In this document: positions 1 through 7,543 of the stretch, piece after piece
Layout: every line of letters begins with the position of its first letter
Position numbering within the stretch: the first letter of the stretch is position 1
NCBI GenBank assembly: GCA_035527845.1
Contig: DATKZT010000076.1
Location: 62,001-126,000, forward strand
Direction: 5' to 3'
DNA length: 64,000 nucleotides
Source of the DNA: JAUWKC01 sp035527845
GTDB taxonomy: Bacteria > Planctomycetota > Phycisphaerae > Sedimentisphaerales > Anaerobacaceae
Made by a program: the position numbers and the translations under genes
Notes under the pieces: generated by a model
The model's input: the letters and a program-made list of their open reading frames with translations, nothing else
What the model was told of the DNA's origin: nothing
Database searches by the model: none

Positions 1-492
1 GATATTGTTTGTCATGTGCCTGAAGCCGAACGGCCCCAGCGAAAGAATTCTAATGCCCGTCCGCCTGGCGCAATCTTCTCTGAGCTTTCTTATCAGCGGC
101 TGCCCGTTGTCCAGCGCCATTCTCGCGCTGGCCCTCGAAGAGAAAAGATAAGGCAGGTCCAGAATTTCAAGAGGCGGATAATACAGCGAGGCCAGCACGC
201 CCGAGCTGATATCGGCGATCTGTATGGTCCCCTTCCTCACCTGCTGCACGGAGGACTGCTGCCCGCCCAACGGCCCCCCGGGATAGATATCGACTCTTAT
301 CCTGCCCCCGGATAACTTCTCCAACTGTGCCTTGAAAACCACCGCTTTTGCGCTCGAAGATTGCATCATCGGGTCCTGCACTCCGAGATGACTGTATCTT
401 ACGACGAACTCCGGCTCCGCCGCCAATACCTCGCAGCACATCAGCAAAGCCGGCCATACAGACAACCAGAGCGTATATCTTCCGCTCTTCAT
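1..492 (-). CDS. TRAP transporter solute receptor, DctP family (partial, N-terminal part)
   Basis: The frame opens at an ATG (490-492 on the reverse strand) and stays open to the window edge, so about 164 N-terminal residues are seen and the 3' end is missing. A signal peptide (MKSGRYTLWLSVWP..., ending near VLAAEP) is followed by VRYSHLGVQDPM, then KLSGGRIRVDIYPGGPLGGQ and GTIQIADISSG. These are the typical landmarks of the DctP/TRAP extracytoplasmic receptor family (start of the lobe, LSGGRI.V.IYP.G.LG). Such proteins bind small organic acids in the periplasm and hand them to DctQM membrane subunits. No transporter membrane gene is in view; it would lie beyond the left edge. The ligand cannot be told. 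It appears unrelated to the flagellar genes. Confidence 0.85.
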   Translation of the reverse strand, partial: MKSGRYTLWLSVWPALLMCCEVLAAEPEFVVRYSHLGVQDPMMQSSSAKAVVFKAQLEKLSGGRIRVDIYPGGPLGGQQSSVQQVRKGTIQIADISSGVLASLYYPPLEILDLPYLFSSRASARMALDNGQPLIRKLREDCARRTGIRILSLGPFGFRHMTNNI

Positions 493-621
493 AAAAAGTC
501 CTTATTTTGCGCACGGTTCATTTCCATTGACACACACTTAAAGAGCAATTCGCGTCCCGGTATTCTACCGCATTATTCGATTTGGTCAAGAAAAGCGGGC
601 CCGGCATTGTCCGGGCTCCTT

Positions 622-651
622 CGGCCCCCATTGGCTGCGGGCCGCTTTTTT
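622..651 (+). terminator. Terminator-like hairpin with T-run
   Basis: CGGCCC (622-627) pairs with GGGCCG (639-644) and is followed by C and six T. A second short GC hairpin (599-604 with 611-616) lies just upstream. The form is that of a rho-independent terminator on the + strand. What it would terminate is unclear, since the only gene upstream is on the other strand; it could also act in the leader of the gene at 730. Confidence 0.35.
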
Positions 652-680
652 CGAATCTCTGCAATAAGGCGCATTTTTCT

Positions 681-688
681 GCCGATAA
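681..688 (+). promoter_or_regulatory. Possible sigma-28 -10 element
   Basis: GCCGATAA at 681-688 is the exact sigma-28 (FliA) -10 consensus, 41 bases ahead of the ATG at 730. The -35 side is poor: TAAG at 665-668 leaves only 12 bases to the -10 instead of 15. Reported because a good sigma-28 promoter occurs elsewhere in the window (before fliD); weak on its own. Confidence 0.3.
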
Positions 689-729
689 AACAGGATAGGG
701 TTCCGAAATCAGAATAAGGAGATTATTCG

Positions 730-1131
730 ATGAAAGCGAGAAAGAATCTGGTTGCCGGCCTCGCGGGATTACTGGCCTGCGGCGCCGTCCTGGTTTGGGC
801 TTCGACCACAACAGGCGGACGCGAGGAAATCTACGAGGTTCGACCCGAGGTCGCCATACCCGAATACAGAACCGACGCCGCGCGTGCCATAGATGCCTAC
901 GAGCGCTTGATGGAACGATATCTGGATCTGACCGAAGGCAATTTGCTCCGGCTCGGCACAGACGTGCAGAGGATGCTCAACAAGCTGGATTCCATCGAGC
1001 ACGAGCTGACGGGCCTTTCGGCCAGAATGGAAAGAATCGAAAAATCGTTCGGAATCGAGCAGGCTCACGCAGCGAATCAGAAAGACGCCCCACCGCAGAC
1101 AGCCAAAAAGAGTTCTGCCGAGAAACCCTGA
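730..1131 (+). CDS. Secreted or membrane-anchored coiled-coil protein, unknown function
   Basis: 133 residues, start ATG behind a strong ribosome site (AAGGAG, 7 bases away). Residues 5-25 form one hydrophobic stretch (signal peptide or anchor, ending GAVLVWAST). Residues about 45-108 are strongly helical and heptad-like (AIDAYERLMERYLDLT, VQRMLNKLDSIEHEL, GLSARMERIEKSF), and a lysine- and proline-rich tail ends the protein. No known family is recognised. A possible sigma-28 -10 box upstream hints at co-regulation with late flagellar genes. It faces the zinc-ribbon gene convergently. Confidence 0.6.
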   Translation: MKARKNLVAGLAGLLACGAVLVWASTTTGGREEIYEVRPEVAIPEYRTDAARAIDAYERLMERYLDLTEGNLLRLGTDVQRMLNKLDSIEHELTGLSARMERIEKSFGIEQAHAANQKDAPPQTAKKSSAEKP

Positions 1132-1174
1132 CGACAGAAGTGGACCTCGGATAAACCCGGGCGCCCGGCAGGGC

Positions 1175-1375
1175 TTAGCCATACGTCTTGCCGTCTTCAT
1201 CCACGTAAACCGTTCCGCTCGCCTGTTTTATTATCCTGACCGCCTTGGGCACTTCCGCCAGCTTCGGGACCTTGAAAAGTCGCCGGCATCTTTCGCACCT
1301 TATCCGCCGGTCGGCGGCGCTGCTGTCGAGCAGCCAGGTGCAGCCACATCTTGGGCATTGAGCAATAATCTGCAT
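1175..1375 (-). CDS. Small zinc-ribbon protein (MJ0042-like)
   Basis: 66 residues. The N-terminal half has the pattern CPRCGCTWLLDSSAADRRIRCERC (quoted here as CPRC near residue 8 and CERC near residue 28), two CxxC knuckles about 20 residues apart, as in the MJ0042/GSU C-terminal zinc-ribbon families. The second knuckle is followed by RRLFKVP, usual for this fold. The rest is short and basic. Such proteins are commonly annotated only as zinc-binding. ATG start at 1375. No operon partner; the next gene left is convergent. Confidence 0.65.
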   Translation of the reverse strand: MQIIAQCPRCGCTWLLDSSAADRRIRCERCRRLFKVPKLAEVPKAVRIIKQASGTVYVDEDGKTYG

Positions 1376-1632
1376 CAGTAGCTGCCTTGCGGTACGAACC
1401 GCAACACCTCAAACCTGCTAACCGGTTCTACCCGAAAAGTTGACCTCAAAAATTTTAGCCTTGGATTGGCCGGCTATCCACTGTAAACTTCTTCTCGTCC
1501 TATAATATTGTGCCATCAAAAGCAATACGCCCTTGTTCATGAGGAGTCCGACGGCTACGCCCCGAAGCGCCTCGTTTTTTCTTGAGTTTGGAGAACGAAT
1601 TTGCTAACATAAGCATAATTGGGGGTGATGAG
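1376..1632. other. Intergenic stretch, no supported gene
   Basis: Between the zinc-ribbon gene and the small frame at 1633. A promoter-like pair, TTGAGT and TAACAT with 17 bases between them, lies at about 1574-1608 ahead of that frame, with four of six consensus bases in each box. Nothing else stands out. Confidence 0.3.
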
Positions 1633-1869
1633 ATGACAAAGCAGATTCCATGTCGTGTGGTTAGGTCGCTTCCTCTGGCCAACTGCGGCAGCCGACTGAG
1701 CAGTGCCGCCGGCGCATACGAGCATTACAACAAAACCGAAGAACGCTGCTTTACTGGTTTTCGCGTCACGCACTCCCACGAGGCGTTTACATACGCAAGG
1801 CTCTTCCGCATGGATACAGTATCCATCGACCCCGCTTGGCTGGGAAAAAACCTTGATTGTTACGTCTGA
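1633..1869 (+). CDS. Possible small protein of 78 residues, unknown
   Basis: The frame starts at ATG 1633 right behind GGGGGTGATGAG, which can serve as a ribosome site, with a weak sigma-70-like promoter about 30-60 bases upstream. The product (MTKQIPCRVVRSLP..., ending GKNLDCYV) has four cysteines and no recognised domain or membrane segment. A reverse-strand frame covers part of the same stretch, so coding status is doubtful. Not recognised as any family. Confidence 0.3.
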   Translation: MTKQIPCRVVRSLPLANCGSRLSSAAGAYEHYNKTEERCFTGFRVTHSHEAFTYARLFRMDTVSIDPAWLGKNLDCYV

Positions 1870-1904
1870 CCGTGATTATTGACAATCCCGGCAGCGTCCC
1901 CGGC

Positions 1905-1960
1905 AAGAAAAATGGCGAGGTGATGGATTATGGGGGTACCATTAGGCCACACATCCTCGC
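1905..1960 (-). terminator. Hairpin with T-run after the FlgM-like gene
   Basis: GCGAGG (1915-1920) and CCTCGC (1955-1960) can pair around a 34-base loop that itself contains a short TGG/CCA stem. On the minus strand the hairpin is followed by ATTTTTCTT. It sits about 80 bases past the stop of the FlgM-like gene, so it may end that transcript. Confidence 0.4.
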
Positions 1961-2042
1961 CCGGTCACATAATCCTTTACGCCGCAGGCTTTCGACCTTC
2001 CGTGGTCCGCCCTGTAGTTCAACCCGCCATTACTAAAGGTTC

Positions 2043-2306
2043 TTATATACCGAATCTCAGAATATTTCCTGCCGCCTCTCGAACATTCTCCGGATCATCG
2101 AGTTCACCGGACAGCAGCAGTTCCTGCGCCCGGTCAATCGCACCTTTATCGACCTCTTGGCTTTGCATTGCTTCGTCAATCAAAGAGGCGTAACTGACTC
2201 GCAGGGATGCATCACCGTCATCATTCGGACGCGGCCTCACAGAGTTAATTTGCGTCGGTGCCGGTTTTTCCAGGAAGTCCTGAATCCCATTCGTGTCGAT
2301 TTTCAT
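2043..2306 (-). CDS. flgM: FlgM-like anti-sigma-28 factor
   Basis: 87 residues. FlgM proteins are short, start MKI followed by a disordered N-terminal half, and end in helices that clamp sigma-28. Here the N-terminus is MKIDTNGI and residues 10-40 look disordered (proline and asparagine rich). Residues about 48-87 are helical with the FlgM-like pattern VDKGAIDRAQELLLSGELDD, followed by REAAGNILRFGI. The gene lies at the edge of a cluster encoding FliA. This supports FlgM, but the similarity is short and by eye. If right, it holds FliA inactive until it is exported through the finished hook. Confidence 0.5.
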   Translation of the reverse strand: MKIDTNGIQDFLEKPAPTQINSVRPRPNDDGDASLRVSYASLIDEAMQSQEVDKGAIDRAQELLLSGELDDPENVREAAGNILRFGI

Positions 2307-2360
2307 TGTATAACTGCCCTTTCAGTACTGTTACGCCTATGTCATTTTCGCACGTTTTTG

Positions 2361-2411
2361 AAAAAACTTGAGGCTTTTTTGCCAAATCCCAATTTTTTTC
2401 TCAAGTTTTTC
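2361..2411 (-). terminator. AT-rich inverted repeat between the lipoprotein gene and flgM-like gene
   Basis: AAAAAACTTGAG (2361-2372) and CTCAAGTTTTT (2400-2410) form an 11-base inverted repeat with a 27-base loop. On the minus strand the second arm runs into a T-tract. It lies just downstream of the lipoprotein gene that stops at 2446, so it may act as its terminator, although the stem is GC-poor. Confidence 0.4.
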
Positions 2412-2445
2412 CCTTTTTTCTGAACGATGACGTGGGTTCGGCGTC

Positions 2446-3117
2446 TCACCTTCCCACAGAGACCCCGGGTAATCCACCCTGTCGCCGTCTATTCCTCGAC
2501 AGTGTTTGCCCCACCTCGTAGGCGACGAACTTGATGAAGCTTATCGGGCTGACTGCCAACAAGTGCTGTCTGGAAGAAGAAAAATCGGGATGCATTTGAT
2601 GATGTACGTATCTTTTTACCCGATCTTCAGTCGTTTTATCGGCCGCGTCCCAAATTTGCTCTAAAGCCCACAGCAATTGCCCATCCTCGAGATCCAACAG
2701 CTTCAGGCGAAGACCAACGACAACATGGGGATAAGGCCTGAATTCGGTTACACTGCCGACCAATACCGCGCTGCATTTGAGCGCCTTGCGGATTTCAACC
2801 AATTCTTCAAGCTGATATCCCGAGCTCAGGTCCATCTGCAAGCTGCGCCACACAGCGTCATTTCTGCGAACAATAGTCAAAGAGAACACCTGTCTCTTCT
2901 GCAGCTCCTGGAAAATCGCATCGGTTACATCGCCGGATATGTGTGGATAACTCGAATAGTTGTCCAATTCAACTATGGCAACCCTGCCTACGGCGCTCAG
3001 GTTCTTATCCGGATTTATGTAATAATAATCAGCAGGGCCCGGAGGTGCCATTCTGGCCGAGCTGCAGCCACAGAGAATAACCGGGAACATTAATAGTATC
3101 GCCTTTGCTCTATTCAT
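2446..3117 (-). CDS. Outer-membrane-type lipoprotein, CsgG/LpoB-like fold suspected
   Basis: About 223 residues from ATG 3117, which has AGGTGA upstream; a GTG at 3126 is an alternative. The signal peptide ends in a lipobox, VILCGC-SS, so the mature protein would start with a lipidated cysteine. The mature part carries GRVAIVELDNYSSYP, then a block on FQELQKRQVFSLTIVRR, and ALKCSAVLVGSVTEFRPYPH. This is the order seen in CsgG/LpoB/GNA1162-type periplasmic lipoproteins (short strand, helix, then AVLVGSVTEF). It overlaps the preceding lipoprotein gene by 8 bases and ends the fliA-side operon. A role in an outer-membrane part of the flagellum (as with FlgP or FlgT-type proteins) is possible but only inferred from place. 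Confidence 0.6.
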   Translation of the reverse strand: MNRAKAILLMFPVILCGCSSARMAPPGPADYYYINPDKNLSAVGRVAIVELDNYSSYPHISGDVTDAIFQELQKRQVFSLTIVRRNDAVWRSLQMDLSSGYQLEELVEIRKALKCSAVLVGSVTEFRPYPHVVVGLRLKLLDLEDGQLLWALEQIWDAADKTTEDRVKRYVHHQMHPDFSSSRQHLLAVSPISFIKFVAYEVGQTLSRNRRRQGGLPGVSVGR

Positions 3118-3712
3118 TTGGTTCACCTATTGCCCGCGTTTCCTGCTGTTGAGACCCGGAAGGGGCCGCTGCCGACAGCGCAGCCTGGTCCTGTTGCTCG
3201 CCCTGAACCGACCCAACATTGACCTCTCCGCCCAGAACTGTGAGTATCTTCAGCAGCGTCTCCAATTGGGCTTTTTCGGCATCGCGCATCTCTTCGCGGA
3301 AACCGATGACGTTCCCTTTCCAGTTGTTCAGCTCAATGGCCATCTCCCTGAGAAGATTGTTTGCCTCGGTCAGCTCTTTTTGGGCCTGCTGCAAGTTGGT
3401 TTCAAGAGCAACGGCACGCTCCTTGAGTCTGCGGTTCTCCGCGATGAAGTCCTTGTTCTGCTGCCTCAGAACCGCGGCCTCCTCGGAGAGTTTGGCATAT
3501 TTCTGCGACAACTCTATCGCAGACTCAACAGCGGTCGGACCTTGTGGAGCGGATTCTTTGAATCTCTCAGCGACAGAGCCCCTCCCCACTTCTGCCTGAA
3601 GGTCCGACGACGGGACAATATCTTCGGGACTTTGGGGAGCTGAGCAACTCGGCAGAAGGAACATCAATATTGATTGTAACACAAAGATCGCGGTTTTTTT
3701 GTTGGGCTGCAT
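3110..3712 (-). CDS. Coiled-coil lipoprotein, unknown
   Basis: 200 residues from ATG 3712, preceded by GGAGAAATTACA. The frame is open further upstream, but this start gives a proper signal peptide (MQPNKKTAIFVLQSILMFLL) ending in lipobox LLPSC-S. Residues about 60-150 are a long coiled coil (ELSQKYAKLSEEAAVLRQQ, ENRRLKERAVALETNLQQ, KELTEANNLLREMAIEL). The C-terminus is Gln-, Ser- and Ala-rich and looks disordered. It is coupled to the next lipoprotein gene by overlap. It could be a periplasmic spacer or assembly protein of the basal body; no family is recognised. Confidence 0.6.
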   Translation of the reverse strand: MQPNKKTAIFVLQSILMFLLPSCSAPQSPEDIVPSSDLQAEVGRGSVAERFKESAPQGPTAVESAIELSQKYAKLSEEAAVLRQQNKDFIAENRRLKERAVALETNLQQAQKELTEANNLLREMAIELNNWKGNVIGFREEMRDAEKAQLETLLKILTVLGGEVNVGSVQGEQQDQAALSAAAPSGSQQQETRAIGEPNE

Positions 3713-3767
3713 TGTAATTTCTCCATTTATTCTGTTTGACAGCTTATTGCTCATGAACCACCGGCCT

Positions 3768-3989
3768 CTATTGCTCTTTGGGCGTAACATAGTCACATCG
3801 CAAGTTCGTTTTTGTGCCGCAGGAACAAGTCACCTCAACGACTGCAAATTCAGGATGGTTCTCTATAATCCGTACTGCCGGCGCCGAGGCTGTACGGGTC
3901 TGCTTCGACAGGCCCGGGGCGGCCTCGGCAACATTCAGAAGGAATCTGCCTTCGAGTCTGACTTCGCTGCCTTTCAGAATACGTCCCAT
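3768..3989 (-). CDS. Small protein with a C-terminal Cys pair, unknown
   Basis: 73 residues if started at ATG 3989 (weak ribosome site GGGAAAA). TTG or GTG codons up to 4058 would add 20 or more residues and overlap the previous gene, so the start is uncertain. The C-terminal part reads FAVVEVTCSCGTKTNLRCDY, a CxC plus one later Cys, looking like half of a zinc ribbon. It lies directly after the fliA-linked 76-residue gene and before the lipoprotein genes, all in one direction. No function is recognised. Confidence 0.5.
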   Translation of the reverse strand: MGRILKGSEVRLEGRFLLNVAEAAPGLSKQTRTASAPAVRIIENHPEFAVVEVTCSCGTKTNLRCDYVTPKEQ

Positions 3990-4048
3990 TGCTTTTCCCA
4001 CTTGTTCTGTCGGCCTTTTCCCTGTTCCTGCACGGCACGGGTCCCGAA

Positions 4049-4279
4049 TCACGCGCAATAGTCAATGGAAGGTTCGTTGGTTCCATCTTCGGCGCGTTCG
4101 ACGCCGGCGCTTTTTTCGTCGACTCCCCTGCCCGGTTCTTCACCGGATTTTTGTCTGTTTCCGCTACGAAGGTCCCGACGCCGCTTTCTCTCTTCACGAC
4201 GTTTGGCAGGAGTCAGTCCGATGATGTTCTGCAAGCCTTCCACCGGCTTTATTATATTATTGTAGTTATCGTCCGCCAT
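4049..4279 (-). CDS. Small charged protein following fliA, unknown
   Basis: 76 residues, ATG at 4279 lying inside the last codons of fliA (14-base overlap), so translation is probably coupled. The N-terminus MADDNYNNIIKPVEGLQNIIGLTPAKRREERKRRR is a short helix followed by a strongly basic run (residues about 25-37); the rest is polar and probably disordered. No domain is recognised. Its position right after fliA suggests a flagellar-regulatory or assembly accessory role, but nothing in the sequence shows it. Confidence 0.5.
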   Translation of the reverse strand: MADDNYNNIIKPVEGLQNIIGLTPAKRREERKRRRDLRSGNRQKSGEEPGRGVDEKSAGVERAEDGTNEPSIDYCA

Positions 4280-5066
4280 CTTTCCATTGCCTTAATTTTA
4301 CGGATAAACTAAACAAAGCGCTTGCGTGTAGCTGGCTGACACGTGACTCGGTGATTTGGAAGACTTGAGCAATCTGTTTCATCGTCATCTGCTGCTGGTA
4401 ATAGAGCAGAATTATCCGCCGTCTTCTCTCGTCCAACTGCTGAACGGCTTCGGTCAGCTTGTTTGCAAGCTCGGCCTGTTCGAGCTGTTCGTCCGGCGTC
4501 ATGGTGTCAGGAGCGGCCAAGACCTCGCCCAGAACAGGGTACTCGCTTCCGAACCCGTCAATTGAGACGAAATGCTGCGCACGGGCGCTTTCGAGTGTTT
4601 TGTAAAGCTGCTCTACGGTTATTCCGAGTTTCTCAGCCAGATCTGCGTCGGTGGGGGCGGCGCCTGTCTGCTCGGTAATCTCACGACTGACCCGCAAGGC
4701 ATTCTGAATCTGCTTATTGAGGTTCGACGATAGCAAAGAGAACCCTCTCAGCTCGTCAAGAATGGCGCCTTTGATCCTTATGTAAGCGTAGGTCTCGAAC
4801 TCGGCGCCGTGGCCGGGGTCGAAATCGCGGGAGGCCTTGATGAGTCCCAGAGTTCCTGCCGAGACCATGTCTTCAAATGACAGCGGCGGCTTCAGGTAAG
4901 TCGCCACCCGCTGCGCTATTCTGCGAACCATCGGTAAATACTCGGTTATTCGCTCATTATCGGGAAGTTGCTTCTGGTCCCTTGAATACGCGCGCAGGGC
5001 AACGGCCTTCAGGTGCTGTTTGGCGTCGAGCTTCCGTTCGGAAATATTCTTAGTCCCTGCGGGCAC
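4266..5066 (-). CDS. fliA: RNA polymerase sigma-28 factor FliA
   Basis: 266 residues from GTG 5066, which has AGGAG seven bases upstream; a GTG at 5084 in the same frame would add six residues. Region 2 is seen as YLPMVRRIAQRVATYL, FEDMVSAGTLGLIKASRDFD and FETYAYIRIKGAILDELRG, the usual FliA/WhiG wording of the -10 binding region. Region 3 follows (TGAAPTDADLAEKLGIT), then region 4 with a helix-turn-helix, MKQIAQVFQITESRVSQLHASA, split here as QVFQITESRVSQ plus LHASA. It directs RNA polymerase to late flagellar promoters such as the one before fliD. It overlaps the small membrane protein gene upstream and a small gene downstream, and lies in the flhA operon. Confidence 0.95.
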   Translation of the reverse strand: MPAGTKNISERKLDAKQHLKAVALRAYSRDQKQLPDNERITEYLPMVRRIAQRVATYLKPPLSFEDMVSAGTLGLIKASRDFDPGHGAEFETYAYIRIKGAILDELRGFSLLSSNLNKQIQNALRVSREITEQTGAAPTDADLAEKLGITVEQLYKTLESARAQHFVSIDGFGSEYPVLGEVLAAPDTMTPDEQLEQAELANKLTEAVQQLDERRRRIILLYYQQQMTMKQIAQVFQITESRVSQLHASALFSLSVKLRQWKDGGR

Positions 5067-5295
5067 TATTCTTCTCCTTTTCACGCCTTACCTGGCTGTC
5101 AATAAGAGCACTCATCAAGACCGCATTGACTGCTTTAACTGCTAACGTTCCTGCCGCGTAGCTGACAGCCGAGGCCAGCATAGCTCTCTTACAGCAGGTA
5201 AAGGGGCTAAGCCCGCTGAGCCAGCCCACAAGGCTGATTCCAAAGAAGAATAGCACCGCTATTCCCACTGCGATCGGTCGAGCTTGCAGAGGCAT
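5050..5295 (-). CDS. Small two-helix membrane protein between flhA and fliA
   Basis: 81 residues, ATG 5295 behind AAGGAG. Two hydrophobic segments are visible (residues about 8-28, GIAVLFFFGISLVGWLSGL, and about 38-62, MLASAVSYAAGTLAVKAVNAVL), followed by a basic tail (SQVRREKEKNSARRD). It overlaps the start of fliA by 17 bases. In many bacteria flhF and flhG sit in this slot; this protein resembles neither. No family is recognised. A role at the export gate or in coupling to FliA is only a guess from position. Confidence 0.6.
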   Translation of the reverse strand: MPLQARPIAVGIAVLFFFGISLVGWLSGLSPFTCCKRAMLASAVSYAAGTLAVKAVNAVLMSALIDSQVRREKEKNSARRD

Positions 5296-5358
5296 TATTG
5301 GCCGCTCCTTTCAGTTATAAATCATATATCGTGGCGTACTCATTCCTCTGGCGCCCTG

Positions 5359-7506
5359 TCAGCTGGATACTCCCACCAGCTCCTGCTGTTTGGTCGCTTT
5401 GGGCTCGGCTTGCAGGACGGATACGGTCTCTATCGGATCTACCTCGGCTCCGAGCACTATTTCATCATAGGCTATGACCGGCAATGGGGGCACGGCTCGT
5501 GAGAGCATCATCGCCAGCGGCGCACGTAATCTCGAGTCGCAAAGCAGGAGCACTTTGTCCTTGCCGCCGTCCATTGCAGTCTTCCAGGCGTGTGCTATCT
5601 TTTTGCTTATATCCATCGCCGACTCCGTTGGCAAGGCAAGCGTCATCTCCTCTCCATCCTGTCGCACAGTTGAGAGCATCTCATGCTCGAGCGCCGGGTG
5701 CAGTGTGATGGCCGAAATCTTGCCCGTCTCGTCTTTATACCGCTCTGTGATCGTTCTGCTCAACCGCTTTCGAACGATCTCTGTCAGAGCAGAGGCGCTC
5801 TTTGTTCTTGAGGCATTCTCTCCCATCGCTTCGAGTACGGCCGTGAGTTCGCGAATTGGTATTTGGTCCCTCAACAGGTTCCTGAGCACGCGTTGAAGCA
5901 GTCCCACAGGTACTAATTCGCCCACAACTTCTCCGACCAATGAGGGTTGGGTCTTGCGAAGCCGATCAACGAGCAGTTGCACGTCTTCCCGCGTGAGCAG
6001 CTCATCGGCGTGCCTTCTCAAGCTTTCGGATAAATGTGTGATAAACACGGATTCAGGGTCGATCACCGTATAGCCCCTTAACTCGGCCTTATCCTTGTCA
6101 GCAGCTTTAATCCAGAGAGCGGGCAGCCCATAAACAGGCTCGGTGGTTTCTATTCCCGGCACTTTGTCCTGGACAGCGCCCGAATCCATTGCCAGATACA
6201 TCTCCGGCTGGAGGTGCCCGGTTGCTATGGTGTGGTCCGACAGCCGGATCTCGTAGGCCGTGGATTTGAGGCTGATATTATCCCGCAGCCGAACCAGAGG
6301 GATGATGATGCCCAGCTCCTGGGCAAATCGCCTTCTCAAAGCTCCTATACGCTCAAAAATCGTACTGTCTTTGCGAGGGTCGACCAGACTAATCAATCTT
6401 ACACCCACTTGTACAGAGACCCTATCGATATCAAGCAGGTTTTCAACGGGTTCTTTCTCGGCCTTTACTTGCGATGGTGTTCCGCGTCTCTTTTCCTGAC
6501 CCTTTTCGGTTCGCGCCGCCCCTCGTCCAAGGAGGGCAGTGCCGGCGGCGAGCAACAGGAAAGGTATCTTAGGCAAGCCCGGCACCAATACCAGGGCCGC
6601 AATAATGCCGGAGGTCATCATCAATGGCTGACTCGTTTTAAGAAACTGTCTGCTGAGGTCTTGCCCGACACTGTACTGTGAGGAGGTTTTGGTCACCAGG
6701 AAGCCCGAACTTATGGAGATTATCACTGAAGGTATTTGGCTGATAAGTCCGTCGCCGATGGAAAGAATGGAGTAGGTTTTTATTGCGCCGGCAATTGTCA
6801 TGCCCCGGGAATACCCTATGGCTATGCCCCCGATGATATTGATGGCGGTAATTATCAGTCCGGCCTTGGCGTCACCGCGGATGAACTTGCTGGCGCCGTC
6901 CATTGCGCCGTAGAATTCGCTTTCCTTGATGATTTTTGCCCGGCGTTCGTTAGCCTGAGCCTCGGTAACAATTCCAGCATTAAGGTCTGCGTCGATAGCC
7001 ATTTGCTTTCCGGGCATGGCATCGAGTGTGAAACGAGCAGCAACTTCGCTTATTCGCTCGGCGCCCTTTGTAACTACTATGAACTGAATAACGAAGAGGA
7101 TCAGGAATATTACCAGCCCCACGACGAGGCTGCCGCCGGCGACAAAGCTGCCGAAGGTCTGGATGATTTTCCCCGCGTTGCCCTGCAGAAGTATCAGTCT
7201 TGTCGAAGCCACGTTTAGAGAGAGGCGAAACAGGGTCACGAAAAGAAGCAGCGAGGGGAACGTGGATAGCTCGAGGGCTTCTTTTGATGAGAGGGTAATT
7301 ATCAGGATGGCCACCGCCAGTGATATGCTGCAGGCCAGGAGCATATCGAGTATGGGCGTAGGCAACCGGACGATAAGTGTGGCAAGAATTGTCACCAATC
7401 CCAGCGCCAGGACCGTATTACTGTTTCTTGAGGAAGCCGGCGATGTATCGAGAGGGTCAGGCCCGAGCATTCCTGATGCCGTTGATTTGGAGGAAACCGT
7501 CATCAT
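5359..7506 (-). CDS. flhA: Flagellar export gate protein FlhA
   Basis: 715 residues, full length for the family. The N-terminal half has about eight membrane segments, with RLSLNVASTRLILLQGN and the FHIPEP-type loop GAERISEVAARFTLDAMPGK followed by QMAIDADLNAGI, all closely matching canonical FlhA. The C-terminal half (about 350-700) is the cytoplasmic export platform, with YGLPALWI, YTVIDPESVFITHLSE and the late LPVIAYDEI near the end. FlhA forms the nonameric ring of the type III export gate, takes chaperone-substrate complexes and couples export to the proton gradient. It lies between fliN and the small membrane gene. A second gene in this window (48941-50491) carries only the membrane half. 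Confidence 0.97.
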   Translation of the reverse strand: MMTVSSKSTASGMLGPDPLDTSPASSRNSNTVLALGLVTILATLIVRLPTPILDMLLACSISLAVAILIITLSSKEALELSTFPSLLLFVTLFRLSLNVASTRLILLQGNAGKIIQTFGSFVAGGSLVVGLVIFLILFVIQFIVVTKGAERISEVAARFTLDAMPGKQMAIDADLNAGIVTEAQANERRAKIIKESEFYGAMDGASKFIRGDAKAGLIITAINIIGGIAIGYSRGMTIAGAIKTYSILSIGDGLISQIPSVIISISSGFLVTKTSSQYSVGQDLSRQFLKTSQPLMMTSGIIAALVLVPGLPKIPFLLLAAGTALLGRGAARTEKGQEKRRGTPSQVKAEKEPVENLLDIDRVSVQVGVRLISLVDPRKDSTIFERIGALRRRFAQELGIIIPLVRLRDNISLKSTAYEIRLSDHTIATGHLQPEMYLAMDSGAVQDKVPGIETTEPVYGLPALWIKAADKDKAELRGYTVIDPESVFITHLSESLRRHADELLTREDVQLLVDRLRKTQPSLVGEVVGELVPVGLLQRVLRNLLRDQIPIRELTAVLEAMGENASRTKSASALTEIVRKRLSRTITERYKDETGKISAITLHPALEHEMLSTVRQDGEEMTLALPTESAMDISKKIAHAWKTAMDGGKDKVLLLCDSRLRAPLAMMLSRAVPPLPVIAYDEIVLGAEVDPIETVSVLQAEPKATKQQELVGVSS

Positions 7507-7543
7507 AGTTTCTCTTAGCGAATATAATCATACTATAGTTAAC

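Noticed and set aside
1582..1632. Upstream extension of the small frame at 1633
   Set aside because: It needs a TTG start without a ribosome site and would cover the promoter-like boxes.
1870..2042. tRNA-like or SRP-like RNA in the gap after the small frame
   Set aside because: No acceptor stem plus T-loop pattern; the paired segment there fits a terminator better.
5474..5896. Forward frames inside flhA
   Set aside because: FlhA is full length and conserved on the minus strand; these have no ribosome site.
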